The notes under the pieces were generated by a model. The model had not been told where the DNA came from and ran no database searches. It saw only the letters and a list, made by a program, of their open reading frames with translations. A program made the translations under genes and the position numbers. Of a stretch of 64,000 nucleotides of DNA, positions 7,318 through 17,411 are shown one piece after another. Source of the stretch: DATEDA01 sp963789885 (GTDB lineage: Bacteria; Pseudomonadota; Gammaproteobacteria; Burkholderiales; SG8-39). Position 1 is the stretch's first letter, and each line of letters begins with the position of its first letter. Location: assembly GCA_963789885.1 (NCBI GenBank), contig CAWBNB010000064.1:248001-312000 (forward strand), written 5' to 3'.

Positions 7318-9348
7318 ATGCGCCTCCCCCGCTGGCTCAAGTACACGCTTGCCGGACTCGCGGCGCTCTGCGCGATCGCGGCGATCGCGCTCGCCGTGGT
7401 CGTGCAGACGATCGACGTCGATCGCTATGCGCGGCTCGCGGTAGCCGAGGTCAAGACGCTGACCGGCCGCGAGCTCGTGATCCGAGGCAAGCTCAACGTG
7501 AGCCTCTTCCCGCGGCTCGGCGTGCGCGCCGAGGACGTGTCGTTCGCGAACGCCACCTGGGGTTCGCGACCCGAGATGTTCAAGGCGAAGCGCGTCGACG
7601 GTGCGGTCGCGCTGCTGCCGCTGCTCCGCCGCAAGGTGGAGATCACCAGGCTCGAGGTGACCGATCTCGACGTTCTGCTCGAGAAGGACGCGAAGGGCAC
7701 CGGCAACTGGGTGTTCAAGCCACCCGCGGCCGGCGCGGCGTCCGTGCCCGGTGGCGGCGCGCGCGACTTCGAGCTCGACGTCGCCGAGCTCGTCGTCGAC
7801 CGCGGCAGTCTCGCGTGGCGAAACGGCGCGTCGAAGGAGACGCTGCGGCTCGCGGTCCGCCGCCTGCGGCTGAAGGAACGGACGCTTAGCAGCGACCTCG
7901 ATGTGGAGGCCGACGCCGCGTTTCGCGACCAGGCGTTCACGGTAAAGGGCCGCATGGGCCGGATCCTCGCTCTCGTCGCGAAGGCCGCCGACTGGCCGAT
8001 CGACGCCGTGGCCACGACCGACGGTGCGAGCGTGACCGCGAAAGGGGCAATCGACTGGAGCGCGGCGCTGCCCGCGCTCGACCTCGCGCTCAAGGCGGAG
8101 CTCAAGAGCACCGCGGGCGTCGCGAAGCTCGCCGGCACGCCGCTCGACCTGCCGATGCCGGCGACGCTCGCGGCGAAGTTCACTTCCGGCAAGGGCGAGC
8201 AGGTGGCCGATCCGCTCAAGCTCACGCTCGGCAAGAGCACGCTCGAAGGCCGGGCCTCGCTCAGGACCGATGGCGCCAGGCCGTTCCTCCGCGCGAAGCT
8301 CTCGTCGCCCGAGATCGATCTCGCGCAGTCGCCGGCCGCGAAGCGCGAGCGCCGCAACGGCGGGCGAGTGTTCAGCGATGCCCCCTTCCCGCTCGAGGCG
8401 CTGCGCAAGTTCGACGCCGACGCCGACCTCGCGATCGGCCGGCTCGTGCTTCCGGACAAGGTGCCGCTGGAGACGCTGAAAGTCCGCGCTGTCCTCACGG
8501 GCGGCCGGCTCGAGGTGCAGCCGTTCACCGCGACGGTCGGCGGCGGCCCGGTATCCGGCCGTCTCGTGCTCGACGCTTCGCGGCCGAAAGCGCCGACGCT
8601 CGCGGTCGCGCTCGACGGCAAGGGCATCAGCATGGAGCGCATCGCCGCCGCAACCGGCCACGCCGGCACGGTCACCGGCGGGGCGACCGACGTCGCGATC
8701 AACCTCGACGGGCCGGGCGAATCGCTCGCCCGTTTCGTCGGCGGGGGGAACGGGGAGGTGCGGATCGTGGTCGGCGCCGCGCGGGCCTCGGGCGCGGCGC
8801 TCGATGCCGGGGGCGGCGCGATCACGAGCATCCTCGACAAGGCGAACCCGTTTCGGCGCACCGATCCGTACACCGACATCCGCTGCGCGGTCGTGCGTCT
8901 CCCGGTGCGCGACGGCATCGCGACGGCGCAGCGGACGATCGCCTACGAGACGTCGAAGGTAAACATGGTCATGGCGGGGACGATCAACCTGCAGACCGAA
9001 GCGCTGGATCTCGCGATCCGGCCGAACGTAAAGGAAGGGATCGGCATCGGGGCCGGCGCGCTCTCCGAGCTCGTGCGGGTGACGGGCACGCTGTCGGATC
9101 CGTCGATCGGCATCGACACGCTCGGATCGGCGCGCGCTGCGCTCTCGGTCGGGGGCGCGATCCTCACCGGCGGACTGTCGCTGCTCGGCGAGGCGGCGGT
9201 GGCGAAAGCCACTGCCGACCAGCACCCGTGCCAGACGGCGCTCGCCGGAGGCGCGCCCGCCGGAGGCAAGCCCTCGAAGACGCCGGCGCCCGAGCCGAAG
9301 AAACAGGACGAAGGCCTCTTCGGCTCCGTGAGGCGGTTGTTCAAGTGA
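7318..9348 (+). CDS. AsmA-family envelope protein
   Basis: The 676-residue product has a signal anchor at about residues 9-31 followed by VQTIDVDRYARLAVAEV and the AsmA N-terminal pattern (GRELVIRGKLNVSLFPRLGV, then VSFANATWGSRPEMF). The rest is a long beta-rich periplasmic region ending in an AsmA C-terminal domain (GGGNGEVRIVVG). AsmA-like proteins span the periplasm and are implicated in phospholipid transport and outer-membrane homeostasis. The ATG overlaps the end of a short intergenic region. It is convergent with ssb. Confidence 0.88.
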   Translation: MRLPRWLKYTLAGLAALCAIAAIALAVVVQTIDVDRYARLAVAEVKTLTGRELVIRGKLNVSLFPRLGVRAEDVSFANATWGSRPEMFKAKRVDGAVALLPLLRRKVEITRLEVTDLDVLLEKDAKGTGNWVFKPPAAGAASVPGGGARDFELDVAELVVDRGSLAWRNGASKETLRLAVRRLRLKERTLSSDLDVEADAAFRDQAFTVKGRMGRILALVAKAADWPIDAVATTDGASVTAKGAIDWSAALPALDLALKAELKSTAGVAKLAGTPLDLPMPATLAAKFTSGKGEQVADPLKLTLGKSTLEGRASLRTDGARPFLRAKLSSPEIDLAQSPAAKRERRNGGRVFSDAPFPLEALRKFDADADLAIGRLVLPDKVPLETLKVRAVLTGGRLEVQPFTATVGGGPVSGRLVLDASRPKAPTLAVALDGKGISMERIAAATGHAGTVTGGATDVAINLDGPGESLARFVGGGNGEVRIVVGAARASGAALDAGGGAITSILDKANPFRRTDPYTDIRCAVVRLPVRDGIATAQRTIAYETSKVNMVMAGTINLQTEALDLAIRPNVKEGIGIGAGALSELVRVTGTLSDPSIGIDTLGSARAALSVGGAILTGGLSLLGEAAVAKATADQHPCQTALAGGAPAGGKPSKTPAPEPKKQDEGLFGSVRRLFK

Positions 9349-9367
9349 CGCCGCGCTAGCGGCGGGG

Positions 9368-9389
9368 CGGCCCGGCGGACTCCCCGGGC
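9368..9389. terminator. Candidate terminator between asmA-like gene and ssb
   Basis: A 7-bp GGCCCGG/CCGGGCC stem with an 8-base loop lies between two converging genes. A second hairpin, CCCGGC/GCCGGG with a 5-base loop, follows at 9411-9427. Neither has a clear T tract, so they may only pause polymerase or protect 3' ends. Confidence 0.35.
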
Positions 9390-9435
9390 CGGTACCGTTC
9401 CTCTCCCGTTCCCGGCACTCGGCCGGGGCGACGCA

Positions 9436-9912
9436 TTAGAACGGGATGTCGTCCTCCATGTCGCTCAAGGGCGGCTTCTTCCCGGCGGCGGGCTTGGCGC
9501 CACCGGCGGCCGCCGCGGCGGGTGCGCCGCTCGCGACCTCGGCCGGCTCGCGCTCCATGCGCGGCTCACCCGCGCCGCCGCGGCTGCCGAGGAGCTGCAT
9601 GTTGTCGGCCATGATCTCGGTGGTGTAGCGGTCCTGGCCGTCCTTGTCCTGCCACTTCCGCGTGCGGATGCGGCCCTCGACGTAGACCGGCGAGCCCTTC
9701 TTGAGGTATTCGCCCGCGATCTCCGCGAGGCGCGCCCGGAAGACGACGCGGTGCCACTCGGTCTCTTCCTTGTTCTCGCCGCTACTCTTGTCCTTCCAGC
9801 GGAAAGTCGTCGCGAGGCGGATGTTGGTGATCGGGTCGCCGTTCGGCATGTAGCGGGTTTCGGGGTCCGCGCCGAGGTTGCCGACCAGGATCACTTTGTT
9901 TACCGAGGCCAT
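9436..9912 (-). CDS. ssb: Single-stranded DNA-binding protein
   Basis: The 158-residue protein has the OB-fold of SSB (MASVNKVILVGNLGADPETR, then WHRVVFRARLAEIAGEYLKK), a flexible Gly/Ala/Pro linker and the acidic C-terminal tip DMEDDIPF that recruits replication and repair partners. It coats single-stranded DNA during replication, recombination and repair. It follows an MFS gene by 42 bases on the same strand, and the divergent uvrA lies beyond; the arrangement of ssb, an MFS gene and uvrA is common in betaproteobacteria. Confidence 0.97.
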   Translation of the reverse strand: MASVNKVILVGNLGADPETRYMPNGDPITNIRLATTFRWKDKSSGENKEETEWHRVVFRARLAEIAGEYLKKGSPVYVEGRIRTRKWQDKDGQDRYTTEIMADNMQLLGSRGGAGEPRMEREPAEVASGAPAAAAAGGAKPAAGKKPPLSDMEDDIPF

Positions 9913-9954
9913 TTCCTAGTCCTCCATTAACGAGTAGGTGCTTCATCGATCCGG

Positions 9955-11160
9955 TCATGCCTGCCCCGTTCCGACCGCCGCGGCCGCACGCGGTGGCGGG
10001 ATGCGCATCCCGGCTGCGACGGCCGCCCAGACGAGCCCGAGGGCGGCGGCGGCCATGAACACGCCCGCCGCGCCAAAGTGCTTCGCCAGCAGGCCGCCGA
10101 GCGCGCCGCCCGCGAAGAGCCCGAACGCCTGCGTCGTATTGTAGACCCCGAGCGCCGTCGCCTTCGCCCGCGGCGGCGCGACGCGGGTGACGAGCGACGG
10201 GATCGCCGCCTCGAGCAGGTTGAAGGCGACGAAGAATCCGAGCAGCCACACGGCGATGGTAACAAGGCCGGTGGCCCACCAGGTGAGCCCGACCTGCACC
10301 GCGACGAGGAGCGCGATCGAGCCCAGGAAGAGCCGGCGCGAGCGCCCGTGGCGCTCGGCGGCGAGGAGCGGCGGGATCATCAGGACGAAGGAAGCGAGCA
10401 CCACCGGCAGATAGACGTGCCAGTGGGCGGAAACCGGGAGTCCCGCCCGCTCGACGAGGAGCGGCGGCACGACCACGAACATCGCCATCTGCATCATGTG
10501 GAGCGCCAGGATGCCGAAGTTGAGCCGCAGGAGCTCGGCGTTGCCGAGCACGGCCGCGAGCGCCGCGCGTCCCATGTCGGGCGCTTGATCGGCGTGGGCC
10601 ACGGGCTCCGGCGGCACGACCTTGTACAGGATCGCGATCCCGCCCAGCGAAAGTACTCCGGTGAGCACGAAGATGCCGGCCATCCCGATGGTGCGGTAGA
10701 GCTCGGGACCGACGACGAGCGAGAGCGCGAACACGAGCCCGATCGAGGCGCCGATGAACGCCATCGTTTTGGTCCGGTGCTCCTCGCGGGTGAGGTCGGC
10801 GGCGAGCGCCATCACCGCCGCCGAGATCGCGCCGGTGCCCTGGATCACGCGGCCCGCGATCGTGAGCCAGATGTCCTGCGCGAGCGCCGCGACGAAGCTG
10901 CCGGCGGCGAACAAGAGCAGCCCGACGAGGATCACCCGCTTGCGCCCATAGCGGTCGGCCGCCATGCCGTACGGGATCTGGAGCATGGCCTGGGTGAGGC
11001 CGTAAGCGCCGAGCGCGACGCCGACGAGCACCAGATCGTCGCCACCGCGCAGGCTGGGGGCGTGCACGGCGAACACCGGGAGGATCACGAACAACCCCAG
11101 CATCCGCAGGGCGAAGAGCGCGCCGAGCGACAGCCCGGCGCGCAGTTCGGTGGGCGACAT
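9955..11160 (-). CDS. MFS transporter next to uvrA
   Basis: The 401-residue protein has about twelve hydrophobic segments. It carries the MFS loop motif GMAADRYGRKRVILVG between helices 2 and 3 and a second one near the middle, and resembles the YajR/drug-efflux branch of the family. The ATG at 11160 (MSPTELRAGLSLGALFALR) was chosen because the first helix follows directly; an in-frame extension to 11304 would overlap uvrA and adds no membrane segment. The substrate is unknown. It is divergent from uvrA and probably cotranscribed with ssb. Confidence 0.85.
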   Translation of the reverse strand: MSPTELRAGLSLGALFALRMLGLFVILPVFAVHAPSLRGGDDLVLVGVALGAYGLTQAMLQIPYGMAADRYGRKRVILVGLLLFAAGSFVAALAQDIWLTIAGRVIQGTGAISAAVMALAADLTREEHRTKTMAFIGASIGLVFALSLVVGPELYRTIGMAGIFVLTGVLSLGGIAILYKVVPPEPVAHADQAPDMGRAALAAVLGNAELLRLNFGILALHMMQMAMFVVVPPLLVERAGLPVSAHWHVYLPVVLASFVLMIPPLLAAERHGRSRRLFLGSIALLVAVQVGLTWWATGLVTIAVWLLGFFVAFNLLEAAIPSLVTRVAPPRAKATALGVYNTTQAFGLFAGGALGGLLAKHFGAAGVFMAAAALGLVWAAVAAGMRIPPPRAAAAVGTGQA

Positions 11161-11270
11161 GCGGGCGGAATGAGGGCCCGGGCGGGAAAAATACTGCACT
11201 TGGACTGGCGTCGGGGCCTTCGAGTCTCGTATAGTAGCGGATTGTCCTTCGCGCACCCGCACCACTCGTA

Positions 11271-14142
11271 ATGGTAATGGACGCAATCCGCATCCGCGGC
11301 GCACGCACGCACAATCTCAAGAGCCTCAACCTCGATCTTCCGCGCAACCGACTGATCGTCATCACCGGGCTCTCCGGCTCGGGGAAGTCGTCGCTCGCGT
11401 TCGACACGCTCTACGCCGAGGGCCAGCGACGCTACGTCGAGTCGCTCTCGGCGTACGCGCGCCAGTTCCTCGAGCTGATGGAGAAGCCCGACGTCGACCT
11501 GATCGAGGGCCTCTCTCCGGCGATCTCGATCGAGCAGAAGGCGGCGAGCCACAACCCGCGCTCGACGGTCGGCACCGTCACCGAGATCCACGATTACCTG
11601 CGGCTCCTTTACGCGCGCGTCGGCACGCCCTACTGCCCCGACCACGCACTGCCGCTCGAGTCGCAGTCGGTCGCGCAGATGGTCGACCACGTCGTCGCGC
11701 TGCCGGAAGACACGAAGCTGATGATCCTCGCGCCGGTGGTCGCCGACCGGAAGGGCGAGCAGACCGATCTCCTCGACGAGCTCCGCGCGCAGGGGTTCGC
11801 GCGGCTGCGCATCGACGGGGTCGTGCACGAGATCGACGCCCTGCCGAAGCTCGGCCGCACCACCAAGCACACGATCGAGGTCGTCGTCGACCGGCTGAAG
11901 GCGCGCGCCGACCAGAAGCAGCGCCTCGCCGAGTCGTTCGAGACCGCGCTCCGGCACGCCGACGGCCGCGCCATCGCGGTCGAGACCGACACCGGGAAGG
12001 AACACGTCTTCTCGGCGAAGTTCGCGTGCCCGATCTGCGGGTATTCGCTGCCCGAGCTCGAGCCGCGGCTCTTCTCGTTCAACAACCCGATGGGCGCCTG
12101 CCCGGGCTGCGACGGGCTCGGCGCGATCCAGTTCTTCGACCCGAAGCGGATCGTCGCCCACCCGGAGCTTTCGCTCGCCTCGGGCGCGATCCGCGGCTGG
12201 GATCGCCGCAACCAGTTCTACTTCCAGATGCTCACCAGCCTCGCTGCGCACTATCAGTTCGAGGTCGAGCGTCCGTTCCTGAAGCTGCCCGAGAACGTCC
12301 AGCAGATCGTGCTCTACGGCACGAAGGAGAAGATCCCGTTCTCGTACCTGAACGAGCGCGGCCGCACGTTCGTGCGCGAGCACGCGTTCGAGGGCGTGAT
12401 CCCGAACCTCGAGCGGCGCTACAAGGAGACCGACTCGATCGTCGTGCGCGAGGAGCTGGCGAAATACCTGAACACCAAGCCCTGCCCGCAGTGCGAAGGC
12501 ACGCGGCTCAAGCGCGAGGCGCGGAACGTCAAGGTGGGGCCGGCAGGCGCCGAGCGCGCCATCTACGAGGTGAGCGCCCTCCCCTTGCGCGACGGGCTCG
12601 TGTTCTTCCGCTCGCTCGAGCTCCCCGGCGCGAAGCGCGCGATCGCCGAGAAGATCGTGAGCGAGATCGCCGCCCGCCTCACGTTCCTCGTCAACGTGGG
12701 CCTCGAATACCTGACGCTCGACCGCTCGGCCGAGACGCTCTCCGGCGGCGAATCGCAGCGCATCCGGCTCGCGTCGCAGATCGGCTCCGGGCTGACCGGC
12801 GTGATGTACGTGCTCGACGAGCCGTCGATCGGCCTGCACCAGCGCGACAACGGACGCCTGCTCGCGACGCTCAAGCATCTGCGCGACCTCGGCAACACGG
12901 TGATCGTGGTCGAGCACGACGAGGAGGCGATCCGCGCCGCGGACCACGTCGTCGACATGGGCCCGGGCGCGGGCGAGCGCGGCGGCGAGCTCGTGGCGCA
13001 AGGCACGCCGGAAGAGATCGTGCGCGCCGAGAGCTCGCTCACCGGGCAGTACCTCGCCGGCAAGCGCTCGATCGCGCTGCCCCAGCGGCGGGTGCGGCCC
13101 GACGGCAAGCGCACCCTCACCGTGCGCGGCGCGACGGGGCAACAACCTCAAGAACGTCGACGTCGATCTGCCGGTGGGCCTCTTCGTGTGCGTCACCGGC
13201 GTGTCGGGCTCGGGGAAATCCACGCTCATCAACGACACGCTCTACGCCGCGGTCGCGCGCGAGCTGTACGGGGCCGCGGCGGAGCCCGCCGCGCACGACG
13301 CGATCGAGGGCCTCAACCACTTCGACAAGGTGATCAGCGTCGATCAGAGCCCGATCGGCCGCACGCCGCGGTCCAACCCGGCGACCTACACCGGCCTCTT
13401 CACGCCGATCCGCGATCTCTTCGCCGGCACGCCCGCCGCGCGCGAGCGCGGCTACGGGGCGGGCCGGTTCTCGTTCAACGTGAAGGGCGGGCGCTGCGAG
13501 GCGTGCCAGGGCGACGGGGTGATCAAGGTCGAGATGCACTTCCTGCCCGACGTCTACGTGCCGTGCGACGTCTGCCACGGCCGGCGCTACAACCGCGAGA
13601 CGCTCGAGATCCTGTACAAGGGCCGCAGCATCCAGCACGTGCTCGAGATGACGGTGGCGCAGGCGCTCGAGTTCTTCGACGCGGTGCCGGCGGTGCGGCA
13701 GAAGCTCGCGACGCTCGCCGACGTCGGCCTCGGCTACATCAAGCTCGGCCAGCCGGCGACCACGCTCTCCGGCGGCGAGGCGCAGCGGGTGAAGCTCGCG
13801 CTCGAGCTCTCGAAGCGCGACACCGGCCGCACGCTCTACATCCTCGACGAGCCGACCACCGGCCTGCATTTCCACGACATCGACCTGCTGCTCGGGGTGC
13901 TGCACCGCCTGCGCGATCACGGCAACACGGTGGTCGTGATCGAGCACAACCTCGACGTGATCAAGACGGCGGACTGGATCGTCGATCTCGGACCCGAGGG
14001 CGGCGACGGCGGCGGGCTGGTCATCGCGCAGGGGACGCCGGAGCAGGTGGCTGACGTCGACGCGAGCTATACCGGCAGGTACCTGCGCCAGGTGCTCGGC
14101 AAACGTGCGCCGGCGCGCAAGGTCGCTGCGCTGCAGAACTGA
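11271..14142 (+). pseudogene. uvrA: Excinuclease ABC subunit UvrA, interrupted by one frameshift
   Basis: UvrA recognises DNA lesions and loads UvrB in nucleotide excision repair. The first part reads from MDAIRIRGARTHNLKSLNL through Walker A GLSGSGKSSL, the first zinc finger (CPIC ... CPGC) and an ABC signature. After TVRGATG the frame shifts, and the second half continues from NNLKNVDVDLPVG with GVSGSGKSTL, the second zinc finger (CEAC ... CDVC) and LSGGEAQR. One extra G in the run at 13136-13139 explains it; without it the protein would be about 956 residues, normal length. UvrA is a core gene, so a sequencing error is as likely as a mutation. The start may be 11271 or 11277. Confidence 0.93.
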
Positions 14143-14157
14143 TCCGGTTCATCATCG

Positions 14158-14181
14158 AACGAGGGGCCACACCCCCTCGTT
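14158..14181 (+). terminator. Hairpin after uvrA
   Basis: AACGAGGGG and CCCCTCGTT form a perfect 9-bp stem with a 6-base loop, 15 bases after the uvrA stop. It lacks a long T run but is well placed to end the uvrA transcript. Confidence 0.55.
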
Positions 14182-14306
14182 GCTCCCCAAGCTCAGATTT
14201 GTTCTGGTTGGACCGCCGTCATTGCGCGGCGGCCGCGATCGGTGCTACAAGCACCGCATCCCCGGCACAGGGGAATTCCGTTTCGAGCCAGAGCGAGGAG
14301 GAAGCG

Positions 14307-15287
<981 letters not shown>

Positions 15288-15293
15288 GCGCCG

Positions 15294-16111
15294 CTACCCG
15301 CGCCGCCGGATGACGTAGTCCTGGTACGCCGGGAGCACGATGGCGGCGACCACCAGCAGGACGAGCAGCAGGACCAGACCGAGCACGACGCCGAGCAGCG
15401 CGCGCGAGTAGGGCCGCTGAACGACGACCACGGTACCGGCGATGAAGTCGTGCAGGGCGCGCTTGCGCGGCGTGAACGGCTGCATCAGATAGCCGAGCAG
15501 CACAGGCCCACGACAGGTATCGCCCGACCCAGCGCAGGCTCGCGCGCAGGAACCCGATGCGGGTGAGATCGTCGGCGCCGAGCACCTGGAGGTGGAACGC
15601 GCGCTTGCCGTAGCCCGCGCAGCGCGGCCCGGATTCGAGCGTCGCGAAGTAGAGCCACCCGACGAAGAACACGGCGAGGTTCGGCCATAGCTCGCCCTCC
15701 AGGAGCGGCTGCGCCGGCGAGCTGCGACCCGATCACGAGCGCGAGCACCACGAACACCCCGACGATCAGGTTGTCGAGCAGCGCGGCTCCGAAGCGCACC
15801 CAGAATCCGGCGTAGGTGATGTTGCCGAGCGCGAGCTCGGCGAGATCGTCCACGCGCGCCGACGGCGGACGGTAGGGTGACGCCGCCCCCCGCACCCCGG
15901 GTGCGAGCGGCTCGAGCGTGAGCGGCGGCTTCGAGGGCGGCGCCGCGCCGAGGTTCGAGATCACCTCGGTGATCGGCACGCCCTCGCGCATGCCTTCCAC
16001 CCAGAGGAGATCGTTCGGACGCACCGTCCCGAGCTCGACGCCTTCGAGCACGTCGCTTTCCTCGTACGGGCCGCGGCGCTCGCCGCCGCGGATCACCCAG
16101 TACTGCGTCAT
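15294..16111 (-). pseudogene. GYF_2 plus RDD-domain membrane protein, two frameshifts
   Basis: The minus-strand gene starts at 16111 with a GYF_2/DUF4339-type domain (TQYWVIRGGERRGPYEES) followed by a linker and an RDD membrane domain (YAGFWVRFGAALLDNLIVGV). The frame then breaks near 15705-15725; the RDD region continues in a second frame (FFVGWLYFATLESG, then GYGKRAFHLQVLGAD). It breaks again near 15503-15512, and the tail LMQPFTPRKRALHDFIAGTV ends in a third frame at 15294. RDD proteins are small polytopic proteins of mostly unknown or transport function. Both lesions are small indels, so the gene is either decaying or poorly sequenced. It is convergent with the Bug gene. Confidence 0.8.
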
Positions 16112-16211
16112 GCCGGAACCCCCCTGGCGCGAACTGTACAACGGCGCGCGCCGCGATGCCATCGCGCGGCTGGCGCTATGCTACGAGCGGATTGCAGACG
16201 AGGAGCATGCG

Positions 16212-17321
16212 ATGGCACGAACGGCGCGGGCGGTGCTCTGCCGCGAGCTCGGGAAACCGGTCGTCGTCGAGACGATCGAGGTCGCCGCGCCGCGGCGCGG
16301 CGAAGTGACGGTGAAGATCGCCGCGTGCGGGGTCTGCCACTCGGACCTCTCGGCGACCAACGGCACGATCCAGATGAAGCTGCCGCTCGTCCTCGGGCAC
16401 GAGGCGGCGGGCGTGGTAGCCGAGATCGGCGAAGGGGTGACCGACTTCGCGGTCGGCGATCACGTGATCAGCTCGTTCGTGTACATGTGCGGCAAGTGCC
16501 GCTGGTGCACGACCGGCAAGCCGCACCTCTGCGACATGGCGGCGAAGACGCTCTACACCCTGCCCGACGGGACGACGCCCGCGCGCGACGCCGGCGGGAA
16601 TCCGTTGAGCGTGTTCTCGGCCTGCGGCGTGATGGCCGAGTACGCGACGCTCGCCGTCGACAACCTGGTGAAGATCGAGAAGGACATCCCGCTCGACCGC
16701 GCGGCCCTGGTCTCCTGCGGCGTGATGACGGGGGTCGGCGCGGTGTTCAACACCGCGAAGGTGGAGCCGGGGACCGCGGTAATGGTGATCGGGACCGGCG
16801 GCGTCGGGCTCAACGTCATCCAGGGCGCGGCGATCGCGGGCGCGAACCCGATCGTCGCGGTCGACGTCACCGAACCGAAGCTCGCGATGGCGAAGCAGTT
16901 CGGCGCGACGCACACGATCAACGCGGCGACCGAGGAGAACGTCGTCAAGGCGGCGAAGAAGCTGACCGGCGGCGGGCCCGACTACTGCTTCGAGTGCATC
17001 GGGCTCGGGAAGACGGTGGAGCAGGCGTTCCGCAGCCTGCGCAAGGGCGGCAAGGCGGTGGTGGTCGGAGTCGCGCGCGGCGAGGAATCGGTGCCGGTGA
17101 AGCCGGTGTCGCTGACGTTCGAGGAGAAGACGCTCACCGGCAGCTATTTCGGCTCGGCGCGCCCGCGGGAGGACTTCCCGCGGCTGCTCGCGCTCTACCG
17201 CGCCGGCAGGTTGAAGATCGACGAGCTGATCACCCACCGCTATAGCATCGAGGAGGCGCCGCAGGCGTTCGCCGACCTCGAAGCGGGGAAGAACGCGCGG
17301 GGCGTGATCGTCTTCGGTTGA
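16212..17321 (+). CDS. Zinc-dependent alcohol dehydrogenase (MDR family)
   Basis: The 369-residue medium-chain dehydrogenase has catalytic zinc ligands Cys42 (CGVCHSDL) and His63 (GHEAAG), and four structural-zinc cysteines 93, 96, 99 and 107 (CGKCRWCTTGKPHLC). The nucleotide fold carries GTGGVGLNVIQ, followed by the VDVTEPKLAMAKQFGA pattern typical of NAD(H) users. It oxidises an alcohol or reduces an aldehyde or ketone; the substrate is unknown, though the overall pattern is close to the class III-like group. The ATG at 16212 starts the domain cleanly; the open frame upstream crosses the divergent RDD gene. Confidence 0.88.
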   Translation: MARTARAVLCRELGKPVVVETIEVAAPRRGEVTVKIAACGVCHSDLSATNGTIQMKLPLVLGHEAAGVVAEIGEGVTDFAVGDHVISSFVYMCGKCRWCTTGKPHLCDMAAKTLYTLPDGTTPARDAGGNPLSVFSACGVMAEYATLAVDNLVKIEKDIPLDRAALVSCGVMTGVGAVFNTAKVEPGTAVMVIGTGGVGLNVIQGAAIAGANPIVAVDVTEPKLAMAKQFGATHTINAATEENVVKAAKKLTGGGPDYCFECIGLGKTVEQAFRSLRKGGKAVVVGVARGEESVPVKPVSLTFEEKTLTGSYFGSARPREDFPRLLALYRAGRLKIDELITHRYSIEEAPQAFADLEAGKNARGVIVFG

Positions 17322-17375
17322 GGAAAGGCCGCGAAAGGGGCCCACGGCCCCCTTCGCTCATCCCCCCATTCCAGC

Positions 17376-17402
17376 GCAAAACGCCGGCGAGCGGCGTTTT
17401 GC
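17376..17402. terminator. Bidirectional terminator
   Basis: GCAAAACGCCG and CGGCGTTTTGC form a perfect 11-bp stem with a 5-base loop between converging genes. The AAAA on one arm and TTTT on the other give a T run in both directions, fitting a shared terminator for the alcohol dehydrogenase and the PhoX-like gene. Confidence 0.75.
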
Positions 17403-17411
17403 AGAGCTTCC

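Noticed and set aside
11161..11270. SOS (LexA) box in front of uvrA
   Set aside because: A TATAGT-like -10 is visible, but no CTG-N10-CAG type LexA site with acceptable match was found.
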